A DNA stretch of 45,424 bases from an uncultured Pelagibacteraceae bacterium (GTDB lineage: Bacteria > Pseudomonadota > Alphaproteobacteria > Pelagibacterales > Pelagibacteraceae), in NCBI GenBank assembly GCA_902611465.1, contig CACLZS010000010.1, forward strand, positions 1 through 45,424. The letters run 5' to 3'. Below, piece after piece: positions 29,453-38,927 of this stretch (its first letter is position 1; each line of letters begins with the position of its first letter). The notes under the pieces were generated by a model. That model saw only the letters and a list, made by a program, of their open reading frames with translations, was not told the DNA's origin and searched no databases. The translations under genes were made by a program, and so were the position numbers.

Positions 29453-30741
29453 TATTCAGATTTAAATAATTCTTCGCCACTAACAAATGTATTTAATACT
29501 TTGCCTTGAAGTTTTTTATCCTCAATAGGGGTATTTTTTGATTTTGATATCAATTTATCTTTTCTAACAACCCAAGGTTTATTTATATCTACGATACAAA
29601 AATCAGCATCATTTCCTATCGATAAGTTACCTTTATTTATTTTAAGTATTTCAGCTGGTTTTGATGTTAAGGCTTCTATTATAGTTTCTAAGTCCACTGA
29701 TCCATTATGATATAGTTCTAAGCTTAATGGTAATAAAGTTTCTATACCTGATGCACCTGTTTCTGCTTGAGCAAAAGTTAATCTTTTATTTTCTTCATCT
29801 TCTGGTTTGTGATCAGAAACAATAACATCAATTGTTTTATCATTTAATCCTTGAACTAAAGCATTTCTATCAGTTTCTGTTCTTAAAGGTGGTGATAATT
29901 TTAAAAAAGTTTTAAAATCACCAATGTCATTTTCATTTAATGATAAATTATTTATAGAAACACCGCAACTGAAGTTTACTTTATTTTTTCTTTCTCTGAT
30001 TATATCTACAGAATTTGCGGATGAAATCTGGGCAATATGATACCTACAATTATTATATTCTAACAATGTTAGGTCTCTCTCTATAATTAATAATTCAGCA
30101 CTTATTGGAATTCCTTGAAGACCAAGTTTTGTAGCTATGATACCATCATTAATCATTCCATCTTTTGATAACTCTGCATCTTCAGCATGTTGTATTATTA
30201 AAGATTTTAAGTCCGACGCTGAATTCATAATCCTATTCATAATTCTGGGATTTTGAATTGTTTTGACTCCATCAGTAAAACCAATTATTCCTTTGCTCTG
30301 TAATAATCCAAATTCAGTCATATTTTCTCCTTCTGCTTTTACTGTTAATGCAGCTGTTGGATAAATATTAATTTTTGATTTGTCTCTTCCTCTTCTTTTA
30401 AGAAAATCAACTATTGAAACATTATCGATTACTGGATTTGTATTTGGCATTGTAACTACTGATGTTACACCACCAGACAAAGCAGCTTCACTAAGCGTTC
30501 TAAAATTTTCTTTATATTCATATCCTGGTTCACCAACAAAAACTCGCATATCTACAATACCTGGAAATATGTATTTCCCTTTTAAATCTGTTATTTTTTC
30601 TCTAGATGGAATGTTGTTGGTATTTACTTTTTTTCCGACAGCTTCAATTTTTCCATTTTCTCCGATTATTATTCCTCCAATTTCATTTAAGGAATTATGA
30701 GGGTCAATTATATTTGCATTTATAAAATATTTTTTTTTCAT
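29452..30741 (-). CDS. pyrC: Dihydroorotase-family protein (PyrC type I), metal-site HxH absent
   Basis: Amidohydrolase-fold protein next to pyrB; 429 residues. The usual DxHxH of class I dihydroorotases reads DMRVFVGEPG (residues 64-73), so both first-shell His residues are lost, as in other alphaproteobacterial PyrC proteins and in pseudomonad PyrC' proteins. Later conserved segments remain: MPNTNPVID, QHAEDAEL, YHIAQISS and VSDHKPED. By analogy with PyrC', it may be a non-catalytic partner that stabilises aspartate carbamoyltransferase, with the working dihydroorotase encoded elsewhere. Alternatively it could use a different metal arrangement. Start directly abuts the pyrB stop. Confidence 0.85.
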   Translation of the reverse strand: MKKKYFINANIIDPHNSLNEIGGIIIGENGKIEAVGKKVNTNNIPSREKITDLKGKYIFPGIVDMRVFVGEPGYEYKENFRTLSEAALSGGVTSVVTMPNTNPVIDNVSIVDFLKRRGRDKSKINIYPTAALTVKAEGENMTEFGLLQSKGIIGFTDGVKTIQNPRIMNRIMNSASDLKSLIIQHAEDAELSKDGMINDGIIATKLGLQGIPISAELLIIERDLTLLEYNNCRYHIAQISSANSVDIIRERKNKVNFSCGVSINNLSLNENDIGDFKTFLKLSPPLRTETDRNALVQGLNDKTIDVIVSDHKPEDEENKRLTFAQAETGASGIETLLPLSLELYHNGSVDLETIIEALTSKPAEILKINKGNLSIGNDADFCIVDINKPWVVRKDKLISKSKNTPIEDKKLQGKVLNTFVSGEELFKSE

Positions 30742-31683
30742 TTATTCACAAAAAATCTTTAAGCAGGCCATCCTTACTGCTACGCCTAATTCAACTTGTT
30801 CTTTAATTACACTTTTGTTTATATCGTCTGCTAAGTTCGTATCAATTTCAATTCCTCTATTCATTGGTCCTGGATGCATTATTAAAGCATCCTCTTTAGC
30901 ATATTGAATTTTGTCAGGTGTTAAGCCATAATACTCATAGTATTCTCTGTTAGACGATAGAAACGAGCTTGTCATTCTTTCATTTTGTAATCTTAACATC
31001 ATTACTATGTCGCAATCTTTAACACCTTTTTTCATATCGGAAAAAATATTTACACCAAATTTTTCAATTTCATTTGGCATCAAGTTTGTTGGTGCCACGA
31101 TATTTACTTCTGCACCCAACATGTTTAGAAGATAAATATTTGATCTTGCTACTCTTGAATGTAGTATATCTCCACATATTGCAATTTTAAGACCTTCTAT
31201 TTTTTTTCTTCTATTTAAAATTGTTAAAGCATCTAATAATGCCTGCGTTGGATGCTCTCTTCTACCATCACCTGCGTTTAGTACTGCACAATTAACTTTT
31301 TGAGATAGAAGGTTACAAGCTCCTGAGTCTTGATGTCTTATTACAATAATGTCTGGATGCATTGCATTTAATGTCATAGCAGTGTCTATTAACGTTTCAC
31401 CTTTTTTGATTGCAGAATTTGTAATATTCATTGACATTACATCCGCACCTAATCTTTTTCCTGCTAATTCGAACGAGCTCTGTGTTCTTGTTGATGGTTC
31501 AAAAAATAAATTAATTTGAGTTTTCCCTTTTAAAATATCAATTTTTTTATTTCTGCTTTTATTTAATTCTATGAATTTAGAGGCTTCATTCAGGATAGTG
31601 GTAACATCGCTAACGGATAAATCCTGAATACCTAATAAATGTTTTTGAGATATTTTAATAGCTTTTTTTGATTTAGTTGCCAT
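30742..31683 (-). CDS. pyrB: Aspartate carbamoyltransferase catalytic subunit
   Basis: Condenses carbamoyl phosphate and aspartate, the committed step of pyrimidine synthesis. 313 residues. Carbamoyl-phosphate-binding motif [22 protein letters not shown], the [11 protein letters not shown] motif and the C-terminal [12 protein letters not shown] are all present. No pyrI regulatory subunit is seen. Promoter of the pyrB-pyrC-plsY unit probably lies in the 42-bp gap to ruvX (31684-31725), where only weak hexamers are found. Confidence 0.98.
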   Translation of the reverse strand: MATKSKKAIKISQKHLLGIQDLSVSDVTTILNEASKFIELNKSRNKKIDILKGKTQINLFFEPSTRTQSSFELAGKRLGADVMSMNITNSAIKKGETLIDTAMTLNAMHPDIIVIRHQDSGACNLLSQKVNCAVLNAGDGRREHPTQALLDALTILNRRKKIEGLKIAICGDILHSRVARSNIYLLNMLGAEVNIVAPTNLMPNEIEKFGVNIFSDMKKGVKDCDIVMMLRLQNERMTSSFLSSNREYYEYYGLTPDKIQYAKEDALIMHPGPMNRGIEIDTNLADDINKSVIKEQVELGVAVRMACLKIFCE

Positions 31684-31725
31684 TAAAATTAACTCTATAA
31701 CTATATAGGATTAACTATGCAACCA

Positions 31726-32181
31726 TTAATTTTGAATAAAATCTAAAGCACCTTGTAAAATAAAAGCTGCTGCAAACTTATCAATATCTTTCTCTCTTTT
31801 ACTGACATTTATATCTAATTCACTTGATAAATTGAAAGCACCAACAGTAGATAACCTTTCATCCCACAAAGACACAGGAATATCAATTTTATTTGAAATA
31901 TTGATTGCTATATCTTTTGCTGATTGTGAAGATTTTCCGTAGGTGCCATCCATATTTATTGGATTACCTATAATAATTCCTTTGATGTCATATTCTGTAA
32001 TAATACTTTCTAGTTCATCAATTAATTTAACTTGTTTAGATTTATCTAGGGTTTGAAGGGGAGTGGCAATTTTTTGATTATAATCACTTATTGCAATTCC
32101 AATCCTTTTTGTGCCTAAATCTATACCCAATAATCTTGAACCACTTGATAATTTGTTTTTGAATTCATTAATTGTGATCAT
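31726..32181 (-). CDS. ruvX: RuvX/YqgF-family putative pre-16S rRNA nuclease
   Basis: RNase H-fold protein implicated in 16S rRNA 5'-end maturation (earlier annotated as Holliday junction resolvase). 151 residues. Motifs: LLGIDLGTKRIGIAISD (first acidic residue), IIIGNPINMDGTYG and VSLWDERLST. Located upstream of pyrB on the same strand and divergent from gatC with a 50-bp gap. Confidence 0.93.
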   Translation of the reverse strand: MITINEFKNKLSSGSRLLGIDLGTKRIGIAISDYNQKIATPLQTLDKSKQVKLIDELESIITEYDIKGIIIGNPINMDGTYGKSSQSAKDIAINISNKIDIPVSLWDERLSTVGAFNLSSELDINVSKREKDIDKFAAAFILQGALDFIQN

Positions 32182-32231
32182 ATTGTATATTTTTAACTTA
32201 AGTGGTACTTTGCGACATTATTTTTTACCAT

Positions 32232-32519
32232 ATGACGATAGATCTTAAAACTGTAAAACACATATCAAAATTATCAAGGATCTCACTTGAAGAGAAAAAA
32301 GCTGAAAAATTGGCAGATGATATGAATTCTATATTTGAATTTATTGAAAAATTAAACGAACTAAAAACTGAGAATGTTGAACCATTAACCTCTATAGCTG
32401 AAACAACTTTAAGGTTCAGAGATGACAAAATAACTAGTGATAACATAAGAGAAAAGATTCTTAAAAATTCTCCTGAAAAAAATGATGATTTTTTTGTTGT
32501 GCCGAAAGTAGTTGAGTAA
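32232..32519 (+). CDS. gatC: Asp-tRNA(Asn)/Glu-tRNA(Gln) amidotransferase subunit C
   Basis: Small stabilising subunit of the GatCAB transamidosome; 95 residues. The family pattern is [17 protein letters not shown], the [18 protein letters not shown] core and FRDDKI near the middle of the C-terminal half. I place the start at the ATG at 32232. An upstream in-frame GTG at 32202 would add ten residues that match nothing in the family. One-base TAATG overlap with gatA. Confidence 0.94.
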   Translation: MTIDLKTVKHISKLSRISLEEKKAEKLADDMNSIFEFIEKLNELKTENVEPLTSIAETTLRFRDDKITSDNIREKILKNSPEKNDDFFVVPKVVE

Positions 32520-33976
32520 TGACAGAAATAACATCTTTAAGCCTTTTTGAATTAATTAAAAATATTAAAGAAAAGAAAATATCATCAAATGAAGCCGCAA
32601 AATCTTTTGTTGATAGATCTGAAAAGTCAAAAAAACTAAATACATATGTAACTGAAAATTTTGAAAATTGTCTTAAACTTTCAAAAGAGTTTGATAACAA
32701 ACCAAATTTTGATTTAAAACTTCCAGGAATTCCAATTGCTGTAAAAGATCTATTTTGTACAAATGAAGTAAGAACAACAGCTGGAAGCAATATCTTAAAT
32801 AATTTTGTCCCAAGCTATGAATCTACTGTAACGCAAAACATATGGAATGAAGGTGGAATATTGCTTGGTAAACTTAATTGTGATGAATTTGCAATGGGCT
32901 CATCTAATGAAACAAGTTTTTTTGGTAATGTTCAAAATCCAATTGCAAAAAATCTAGTTCCAGGTGGGTCATCTGGTGGTTCTTCATCGGCATTAGCAGC
33001 TAATTTAACACCTGTAACAATAGGTACTGACACTGGAGGATCTATTAGGCAGCCAGCTTCCTTTACTGGAACTGTAGGGTTAAAACCTACTTATGGAAGT
33101 TGTTCAAGATATGGAATTGTTGCTTTTGCATCATCTCTAGATCAAGCAGGTCCGATGAGTAAAGATGTCAAAGATAGCTCCATTCTTTTAGAAGTGATCT
33201 CATCATTTGATAAAAAAGATTCAACTTCAATAGATTTTAAAAGAAATAATTATTCATCAGAGTTAACTAGAAATATCAAAGGTATAAAAATTGGAATCCC
33301 AAAAGAATACAGAGTTGATGGAATGCCAGGCGAAATTGAGAATCTTTGGAAAAAAGGAATTGAGTATGCAAAAGATTGTGGAGCTGAAATAATTGATATT
33401 TCTTTACCTCACACAAGTTATGCTTTGCCTACTTATTATATTGTAGCGCCAGCTGAAGCATCATCTAATTTAGCAAGATATGATGGTGTTAAATATGGTT
33501 TAAGGTCTTCTGGGGAAAGTTTAATTCATATGTATGAAAAAACTAGATCAGAAGGTTTCGGAGAAGAAGTAAAGAGAAGGATAATGATAGGAACATATGT
33601 TTTGTCTTCTGGATATTATGATGCTTACTATCTCAAAGCCCAAAAAGTAAGGCAGTTAATTAAAAAAGATTTTGATGATGCTTATAATAAAGTTGATGCT
33701 ATTTTAACACCTTCAACGCCTAGTTCTGCATTTAAGATAGGAGAAAAATCTAATGATCCAGTTTCAATGTATTTAAATGATATATTTACTGTTCCAGTAA
33801 ACCTTGCAGGATTACCTGGGATTTCAATACCAGCAGGTAGGGATAAAAATAATTATCCATTAGGTTTACAAATAATAGGTAAACCTTTTGATGAACAAAC
33901 AGTTTTAAATATTGCTTATTCAATGGAGGAAAAAATCAATTATAAAAATAATATAACTGATTGGTGGATGGAATAA
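32519..33976 (+). CDS. gatA: Asp-tRNA(Asn)/Glu-tRNA(Gln) amidotransferase subunit A
   Basis: Amidase-signature glutaminase that supplies ammonia to GatB; 485 residues. The Ser-cisSer-Lys triad is visible: Lys in IAVKDLF, the cis-Ser in [14 protein letters not shown] and the nucleophile region [14 protein letters not shown]. It follows gatC and overlaps gatB by one base. Implies that Gln-tRNA and/or Asn-tRNA are made by the indirect route. Confidence 0.98.
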   Translation: MTEITSLSLFELIKNIKEKKISSNEAAKSFVDRSEKSKKLNTYVTENFENCLKLSKEFDNKPNFDLKLPGIPIAVKDLFCTNEVRTTAGSNILNNFVPSYESTVTQNIWNEGGILLGKLNCDEFAMGSSNETSFFGNVQNPIAKNLVPGGSSGGSSSALAANLTPVTIGTDTGGSIRQPASFTGTVGLKPTYGSCSRYGIVAFASSLDQAGPMSKDVKDSSILLEVISSFDKKDSTSIDFKRNNYSSELTRNIKGIKIGIPKEYRVDGMPGEIENLWKKGIEYAKDCGAEIIDISLPHTSYALPTYYIVAPAEASSNLARYDGVKYGLRSSGESLIHMYEKTRSEGFGEEVKRRIMIGTYVLSSGYYDAYYLKAQKVRQLIKKDFDDAYNKVDAILTPSTPSSAFKIGEKSNDPVSMYLNDIFTVPVNLAGLPGISIPAGRDKNNYPLGLQIIGKPFDEQTVLNIAYSMEEKINYKNNITDWWME

Positions 33977-35451
33977 TGTCTAAAAATAATTCGGAATATT
34001 TAATAGAAAGAAATGATAATATTTATGAAGTTGTTATAGGACTTGAAGTTCATGCTCAAGTAACATCAAATTCAAAACTTTTTTCATCTTCTTCTACAAA
34101 ATTTGGTGCTGAACCTAACACCCAAGTAAGTTTAGTTGATGCAGCATTTCCAGGAATGCTTCCAGTAATTAATGAATATTGTGTTAAACAAGCTATAAAA
34201 ACTGGTATTGGTTTAAAAGCTAAGATCAATAATAAGTCTGTTTTCGATAGAAAGAATTATTTTTATGCTGATTTACCTCAGGGGTATCAAATTTCACAAT
34301 ATAAATACCCAATTGTGGGTGAGGGAAATGTTATTTTGGATATGCCTGAAGGTCAAAAATACGTTGGAATAGAAAGATTACATTTAGAGCAAGATGCAGG
34401 AAAAAGTATTCATGATATTGACCCGAGTAACACACTAGTTGATCTAAATAGATCGGGTGTAGCTTTAATGGAGATTGTTAGTAAGCCTGATCTAAGATCA
34501 CCAGATGAAGTAAATGCTTATATAAAAAAACTTAGATCTATTATGCGATATTTAGGAACTTGCGATGGTAACATGCAAGAGGGATCATTAAGAGCAGATG
34601 TTAATGTATCTGTGAGAATAAAAGGCTCAAAAGAATTAGGAACAAGATGCGAAATAAAAAATGTTAATTCTATAAAGTTCATGCAAATGGCAATTATTTA
34701 TGAAGCAAATAGACAAGTTGATTTAATAGAAGAAGGTGAAGAAATAGATCAAGAAACAAGACTTTTTGATACAAAAAAAAATGAAACAAGATCAATGAGG
34801 TCAAAAGAAGATGCTCATGATTATAGATACTTTCCAGATCCAGATTTACTTCCACTAGAAATTACGGATGAATTTATTGATCAATTAAAATCTGAAATCC
34901 CTGAATTACCAGATGACAAAAAGAAAAGGTTTATTGATGAGTTTAAAATTTCTCCTTATGAAGCAACTATATTAGTTTCTGATATTGATACAGCTAAATA
35001 TTTTGAAGAAGTTGTTGCTAAAATGGGCAAAAACCGTGATATGAAATTAGCTGTAAATTGGATTACAGGAGAATTATTTGCTGTTTTAAATAATAAAAAT
35101 ATTGAAATCGCTCATAGTCCAATAAGTGCAAAAAATTTAGCAAAATTGATTAATTTAATTAAAAACGGAACTATTTCAGGCAAAATTGCTAAGACAATAT
35201 TTGAATTAATGATGGATGGTGACATAGACCCTCAAATAATTGTTGAGGAAAAAGGGTTAAAGCAACAAAGTGATCCAATAGCACTAGAGGCATTAATTGA
35301 TAAAATAATCAACGATAACAGAGAAAAAGCTATTGAATATAAACAAGGAAAAGAAAAGCTATTCGGTTTTTTTGTAGGGCAAGCAATGAAAGCTTCAGGT
35401 GGAAAAGCTAACCCTCAATTAATTAATGAAATATTAAAGAAGAAACTTTAA
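33976..35451 (+). CDS. gatB: Asp-tRNA(Asn)/Glu-tRNA(Gln) amidotransferase subunit B
   Basis: Kinase/transamidase subunit that activates the misacylated tRNA; 491 residues. Hallmarks are [27 protein letters not shown], the EQDAGKS loop and [15 protein letters not shown]; the C-terminal YqeY-like tail contains [17 protein letters not shown]. Start set at ATG 33976, sharing a base with the gatA stop. A TTG 15 bp upstream is in frame but unsupported. Confidence 0.98.
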   Translation: MSKNNSEYLIERNDNIYEVVIGLEVHAQVTSNSKLFSSSSTKFGAEPNTQVSLVDAAFPGMLPVINEYCVKQAIKTGIGLKAKINNKSVFDRKNYFYADLPQGYQISQYKYPIVGEGNVILDMPEGQKYVGIERLHLEQDAGKSIHDIDPSNTLVDLNRSGVALMEIVSKPDLRSPDEVNAYIKKLRSIMRYLGTCDGNMQEGSLRADVNVSVRIKGSKELGTRCEIKNVNSIKFMQMAIIYEANRQVDLIEEGEEIDQETRLFDTKKNETRSMRSKEDAHDYRYFPDPDLLPLEITDEFIDQLKSEIPELPDDKKKRFIDEFKISPYEATILVSDIDTAKYFEEVVAKMGKNRDMKLAVNWITGELFAVLNNKNIEIAHSPISAKNLAKLINLIKNGTISGKIAKTIFELMMDGDIDPQIIVEEKGLKQQSDPIALEALIDKIINDNREKAIEYKQGKEKLFGFFVGQAMKASGGKANPQLINEILKKKL

Positions 35452-35489
35452 TTTTAACGAACCCTATAGTCATTATATAGTTAAAATAG

Positions 35490-36140
35490 ATGGGTAAGAA
35501 CATTGAAATTTCTGAAAAAATTGAAAAATATATTAATAATTTTAGTTTAAAACTAAGCCCAGTTCAAAAAGAAATCATAGATTATAATAATACACTTGGA
35601 AATGAAAAGAGAATGCAAGTAGCGATATCTCAATGTCATTTTCTCCATTTAATAATAAAAATATCTAATATAAAAAATGTGCTTGAGATTGGAACTTTTA
35701 CTGGCTTAAGTGCACTTTCTATTTCTCTTGCACTTCCTGAAGATGGAAAACTTATAGCCCTTGATAAAGATAAAGAGACAAACAAGATTGCAGTAAGTTT
35801 TTTTAAGAAAGCTTATCAAGATAAAAAAATTCAAACTATTATAAAACCTGCACTAAATAGTTTAGATGAATTAAAAAATCAAAAATTTGATATGATTTTT
35901 ATTGATGCTGATAAGCTAAATTATAAAGAATATTATGAAAAATCATTTCAGATAATAAATAAAGGTGGTTTGATCATAATAGATAATGTTTTATGGCATG
36001 GTGAAGTCGTAGATGAAGATAAAATGGATAAATATACATTAAATATAAGAGAATTAAACGAGCATATTTCACGTGATGAAAGGGTAGAACAAATAATTAT
36101 CCCATTAGGAGATGGAATGACTGTTTGTAGAGTTTTATAA
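35490..36140 (+). CDS. TrmR/caffeoyl-CoA-type O-methyltransferase
   Basis: SAM-dependent, divalent-metal O-methyltransferase fold; 216 residues. The SAM-binding segment is VLEIGTFTGLSALSISLALP. The metal ligands are in FIDADKLNYKEYY and IIDNVLWHGEV, and GDGMTVCRV closes the protein. The closest functionally known bacterial relative by fold and size is B. subtilis TrmR (YrrM), which methylates 5-hydroxyuridine-34 of tRNA. The next gene, trhO, overlaps it by one base and makes exactly that substrate, so a tRNA role is favoured. A small-molecule catechol-type substrate remains possible. Confidence 0.85.
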   Translation: MGKNIEISEKIEKYINNFSLKLSPVQKEIIDYNNTLGNEKRMQVAISQCHFLHLIIKISNIKNVLEIGTFTGLSALSISLALPEDGKLIALDKDKETNKIAVSFFKKAYQDKKIQTIIKPALNSLDELKNQKFDMIFIDADKLNYKEYYEKSFQIINKGGLIIIDNVLWHGEVVDEDKMDKYTLNIRELNEHISRDERVEQIIIPLGDGMTVCRVL

Positions 36141-37042
36141 TGTTTAGTATTTTTGGTTTTTATAAATTTAAAAAACTTAGTAATTTAAAAAAATTAAAAA
36201 ATAGATTAGAGCATAATCTTAAAGAATATGAAATTTGTGGAACAATAATAATTTCATCAGAGGGTGTTAATGGAACGATTTCAGCTAAAAAAGATAAACT
36301 TTTAAAATTCAATAAACTTTTAAAAAAAATATTATTTATTAAAAAATTTAATTCAGAAAATAATTCAAATAGTAAATTTAATCCATTTCATAAACCTAAA
36401 GTAAAAATTAAAAAAGAAGTTGTTCCAATGGGTTTTAAAGTTAGAAACTACAACTATCCCAGCAACAACCTCAATCCAAGGCAATGGAATAAAATAATTA
36501 AAAAAAAGGATACAATTTTGATAGATGCACGGAAATCTTTTGAGTATGATGTGGGTACTTTTAAAAAATCTTTAAATCCAAATATAGAAAACTTTCGTCA
36601 ATTTCCTAAATATTTAAATCAATTTAAAAATAGTGAAAATATAGCAATGTTTTGTACAGGTGGCGTTAGATGTGAAAAAGCAAATATTTATTTGAAAAAA
36701 AAAGGATTTAAAAATGTATATGTTTTAAAAGGTGGAATTATTAATTATCTGAATAATATTGATAAAAAAAATAGTCAATGGAACGGTGAATGTTTTGTTT
36801 TTGATAATAGAGTTTCAATAAAACATGGCTTGAAGCAGGGCAGTTATTCAATTTGTAGTGGTTGCAGAAAACCTCTTTCTATCAAAGAAAAAAAATCTTC
36901 TAAATATTTAGAAGGCATTCATTGTCCAAAATGTCACGATTATTTAACAGATGATCAAAAATCAAGATTTGCAATGAGACAAAAGCAAATAATACTTGCA
37001 AAAAAAACTGGCAAGAGACATATCTTTAAAAAAGAATATTAA
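36140..37042 (+). CDS. trhO: tRNA uridine(34) hydroxylase TrhO, rhodanese family
   Basis: Oxygen-dependent formation of 5-hydroxyuridine at tRNA position 34. 300 residues. The N-terminal acylphosphatase-like domain has the SSEGVNGTIS segment. The rhodanese domain carries the active-site loop CTGGVRCEKA with Cys172 and the VYVLKGGIINYL strand-helix. A C-terminal Cys-rich zinc-ribbon-like part (CSGC...CPKC) matches the YceA/TrhO family. Starts on the last base of the preceding O-methyltransferase stop, so the pair is translationally coupled. Confidence 0.92.
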   Translation: MFSIFGFYKFKKLSNLKKLKNRLEHNLKEYEICGTIIISSEGVNGTISAKKDKLLKFNKLLKKILFIKKFNSENNSNSKFNPFHKPKVKIKKEVVPMGFKVRNYNYPSNNLNPRQWNKIIKKKDTILIDARKSFEYDVGTFKKSLNPNIENFRQFPKYLNQFKNSENIAMFCTGGVRCEKANIYLKKKGFKNVYVLKGGIINYLNNIDKKNSQWNGECFVFDNRVSIKHGLKQGSYSICSGCRKPLSIKEKKSSKYLEGIHCPKCHDYLTDDQKSRFAMRQKQIILAKKTGKRHIFKKEY

Positions 37043-37058
37043 TTAAATTATAATTTTT

Positions 37059-38420
37059 ATGGATTTGCTTAAAGAAAATATACCTTTGCTTGTTAGAAAA
37101 CTTGCAATACCAGCAAGTGTTGGTACACTTTTTCAAACCTTATACAATATTGTTGATACTTTTTATTCAGGATTAATCTCTCCTGAAGCACTTTCTGCAC
37201 TCAGTAAGTCATTTCCAATATATTTTATTATTGTAGCAACCTCAATTGGTGTAACAGTTGCTGGAACTTCCTTGATAGGGAATAGTATTGGAGAAAAAAA
37301 TGAAAAAAATGTCTCTTATTATTTTACCCATATTATTATCTATGGACTCATCATATCAGTTTTTATTACATTCATAGGTTTATATTTTGCTGAAAAAGTT
37401 TTTAATATAATGGGTTCAACTGAAGAAATTACAAATTTAGGACTTCAATATACAAATATTATGTTTTATGGATCATTTCTTTTTTTCCTTGTTGTATCTC
37501 TTAACTCTTTATTACATGCAGAAGGAGATACAAAAACATACAGAAATGTTTTGGTTTTAAGTTTTCTACTAAATATAATTTTAAATCCTATTTTAATATT
37601 TGGTTTTCTATTCATACCTGCTTTAGGTATGATGGGTATAGGTCTATCAACAATTATAGCTCAATTTATAGCTTTTGCGATTATTTTATATAAGGTCTTG
37701 CAAAATCCAAGGGTGAAAAAAATTACCAAGGAATTTTTTAAAATTAAATTAACATTTTTAAAAAATATATTTTTTCAATCAATGCCAATATCAATTGCTA
37801 TATGTGGATATGCAGTTGCTGCTACATTTATATTTACTTATGTTGGTCAAACTAGTGAATTGGCTGTAGCTGGTTATGGTGCAGCTACGAGAATTGAGCA
37901 AGTCGTTTTACTTCCTATATTAGGAATAAATACTGCAATTATCTCAATTATAGCTCAAAATTATGGTGCAAATCATTTTGATAGAGTGAAAGAGACTTAT
38001 TTTATATCTGTCAAATATGGCTTTTTATTAATGTTTTTCTCTGGAATATTTGTTTATTTCACAGCAGATATAATACCAAGACTTTTCTCTAATGATGAAA
38101 CTGTTTTAGAATATGGAAGTAGATACTTAAAAATTGCAGCATTTATTTTACCTGCATATCCAATTTTCTTTTTATCAAACGGTTTTTTTATGGGTTTAAA
38201 AAAATCTAATTATGCAATGATAAATAATATGTTGCGAAATGTTCTTGTTCCTATATGTGTTTTTTACTTAGCCAAATATCTATCTGCAGATTTTGATAGT
38301 TTTTTCTGGTTGTGGTTTATTTTTCAATGGTCACTTTCGATACTATTATTTAGTTATGTGAGTTATTATATAAAAAAAAAATTAGATAAACCTAGCGCTA
38401 TCCTTAATCCACAACCATAA
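37059..38420 (+). CDS. MATE-family efflux transporter
   Basis: Cation-coupled multidrug/toxin exporter of the inner membrane; 453 residues with about twelve hydrophobic segments. The N-terminal signature is LAIPASVGTLFQTLYNIVDTFYSG, and the second half repeats it (FFQSMPISIAICGYAVAATF). The AEGDTKTYRN and RNVLVPICVFYL segments also fit the MatE fold. Substrate unknown. It follows trhO by 16 bp and may be co-transcribed. The 3' end overlaps convergent soxG by 39 bp. Confidence 0.9.
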   Translation: MDLLKENIPLLVRKLAIPASVGTLFQTLYNIVDTFYSGLISPEALSALSKSFPIYFIIVATSIGVTVAGTSLIGNSIGEKNEKNVSYYFTHIIIYGLIISVFITFIGLYFAEKVFNIMGSTEEITNLGLQYTNIMFYGSFLFFLVVSLNSLLHAEGDTKTYRNVLVLSFLLNIILNPILIFGFLFIPALGMMGIGLSTIIAQFIAFAIILYKVLQNPRVKKITKEFFKIKLTFLKNIFFQSMPISIAICGYAVAATFIFTYVGQTSELAVAGYGAATRIEQVVLLPILGINTAIISIIAQNYGANHFDRVKETYFISVKYGFLLMFFSGIFVYFTADIIPRLFSNDETVLEYGSRYLKIAAFILPAYPIFFLSNGFFMGLKKSNYAMINNMLRNVLVPICVFYLAKYLSADFDSFFWLWFIFQWSLSILLFSYVSYYIKKKLDKPSAILNPQP

Positions 38421-38927
38421 ATCTTCTGAGAATGATCTTCTCACAAAAAGATTTATTTCATTTATTTCAGTATGATGAATAATTACATCTGTATGATTGA
38501 GTAATGTTTGCGTTACAGAATTTTTAGTATTTTTAAAATTATTGTAGTTAAAAGGAGATCCCGATGAAAGTAGATCAAAAGTCTTTTTACCCTTTATATT
38601 AATACATATCCATTGATTAGAAACATCAACTATTGAGCCAAAATTTAATTTAGAAATTTCGTTATAAAGATCATTATAAACATTATTGTTATCTTCATTA
38701 AAATATACTAACCATTCATCTGGACTTAGCCATAGAGCATTAAATTGTTGATTTGAGGAACCTGTATTTGGTTCAATTGGTAAGATGATTGATAAAATCT
38801 TTCCTGCTTTTGTAAAAAACTCCTTTTTTTTCCCTCGAATATTTATTTTTTTAATTGGTTCAGATAACTTTAATTCTAGTTCATCTAATGATTTTTTTTC
38901 AAAGTTAGGATATTCTAAATTAAGCAT
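38382..38927 (-). CDS. soxG: Sarcosine oxidase gamma subunit
   Basis: Smallest folate-side partner of heterotetrameric sarcosine oxidase; 181 residues. It shows weak similarity to the GcvT fold, with the SPDEWLVYF segment and a LSSGSPFNY-like loop typical of SoxG. I place the start at the ATG at 38927 because an AGAGGA ribosome-binding site lies 3 bases upstream and the overlap with the soxA stop is then 8 bp. An upstream TTG at 38951 is in frame but less likely. The 3' end overlaps the MATE gene by 39 bp. Confidence 0.88.
   Translation of the reverse strand: MLNLEYPNFEKKSLDELELKLSEPIKKINIRGKKKEFFTKAGKILSIILPIEPNTGSSNQQFNALWLSPDEWLVYFNEDNNNVYNDLYNEISKLNFGSIVDVSNQWICINIKGKKTFDLLSSGSPFNYNNFKNTKNSVTQTLLNHTDVIIHHTEINEINLFVRRSFSEDLWLWIKDSARFI
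38419..38454 (+). terminator. Stem-loop at the MATE stop codon, possible terminator inside soxG
   Basis: Immediately after the MATE gene (stop 38418-38420) lies a two-part stem: AAATCTT (38419-38425) pairs with AAGATTT (38448-38454), enclosing TGAGAA (38427-38432) paired with TTCTCA (38438-38443) around a 5-nt loop. A T-rich stretch follows on the + strand. The same bases encode the C-terminus of soxG, so any terminator function is embedded in coding sequence. Based on base pairing only. Confidence 0.35.

Noticed and set aside
32202-32231. GTG start that would lengthen gatC
   Set aside because: Ten added residues match nothing in GatC, and the ATG at 32232 fits the family N-terminus.
37059-38420. 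MATE transporter as a member of the sarcosine oxidase system
   Set aside because: It is on the opposite strand and follows trhO; nothing links its substrate to sarcosine.
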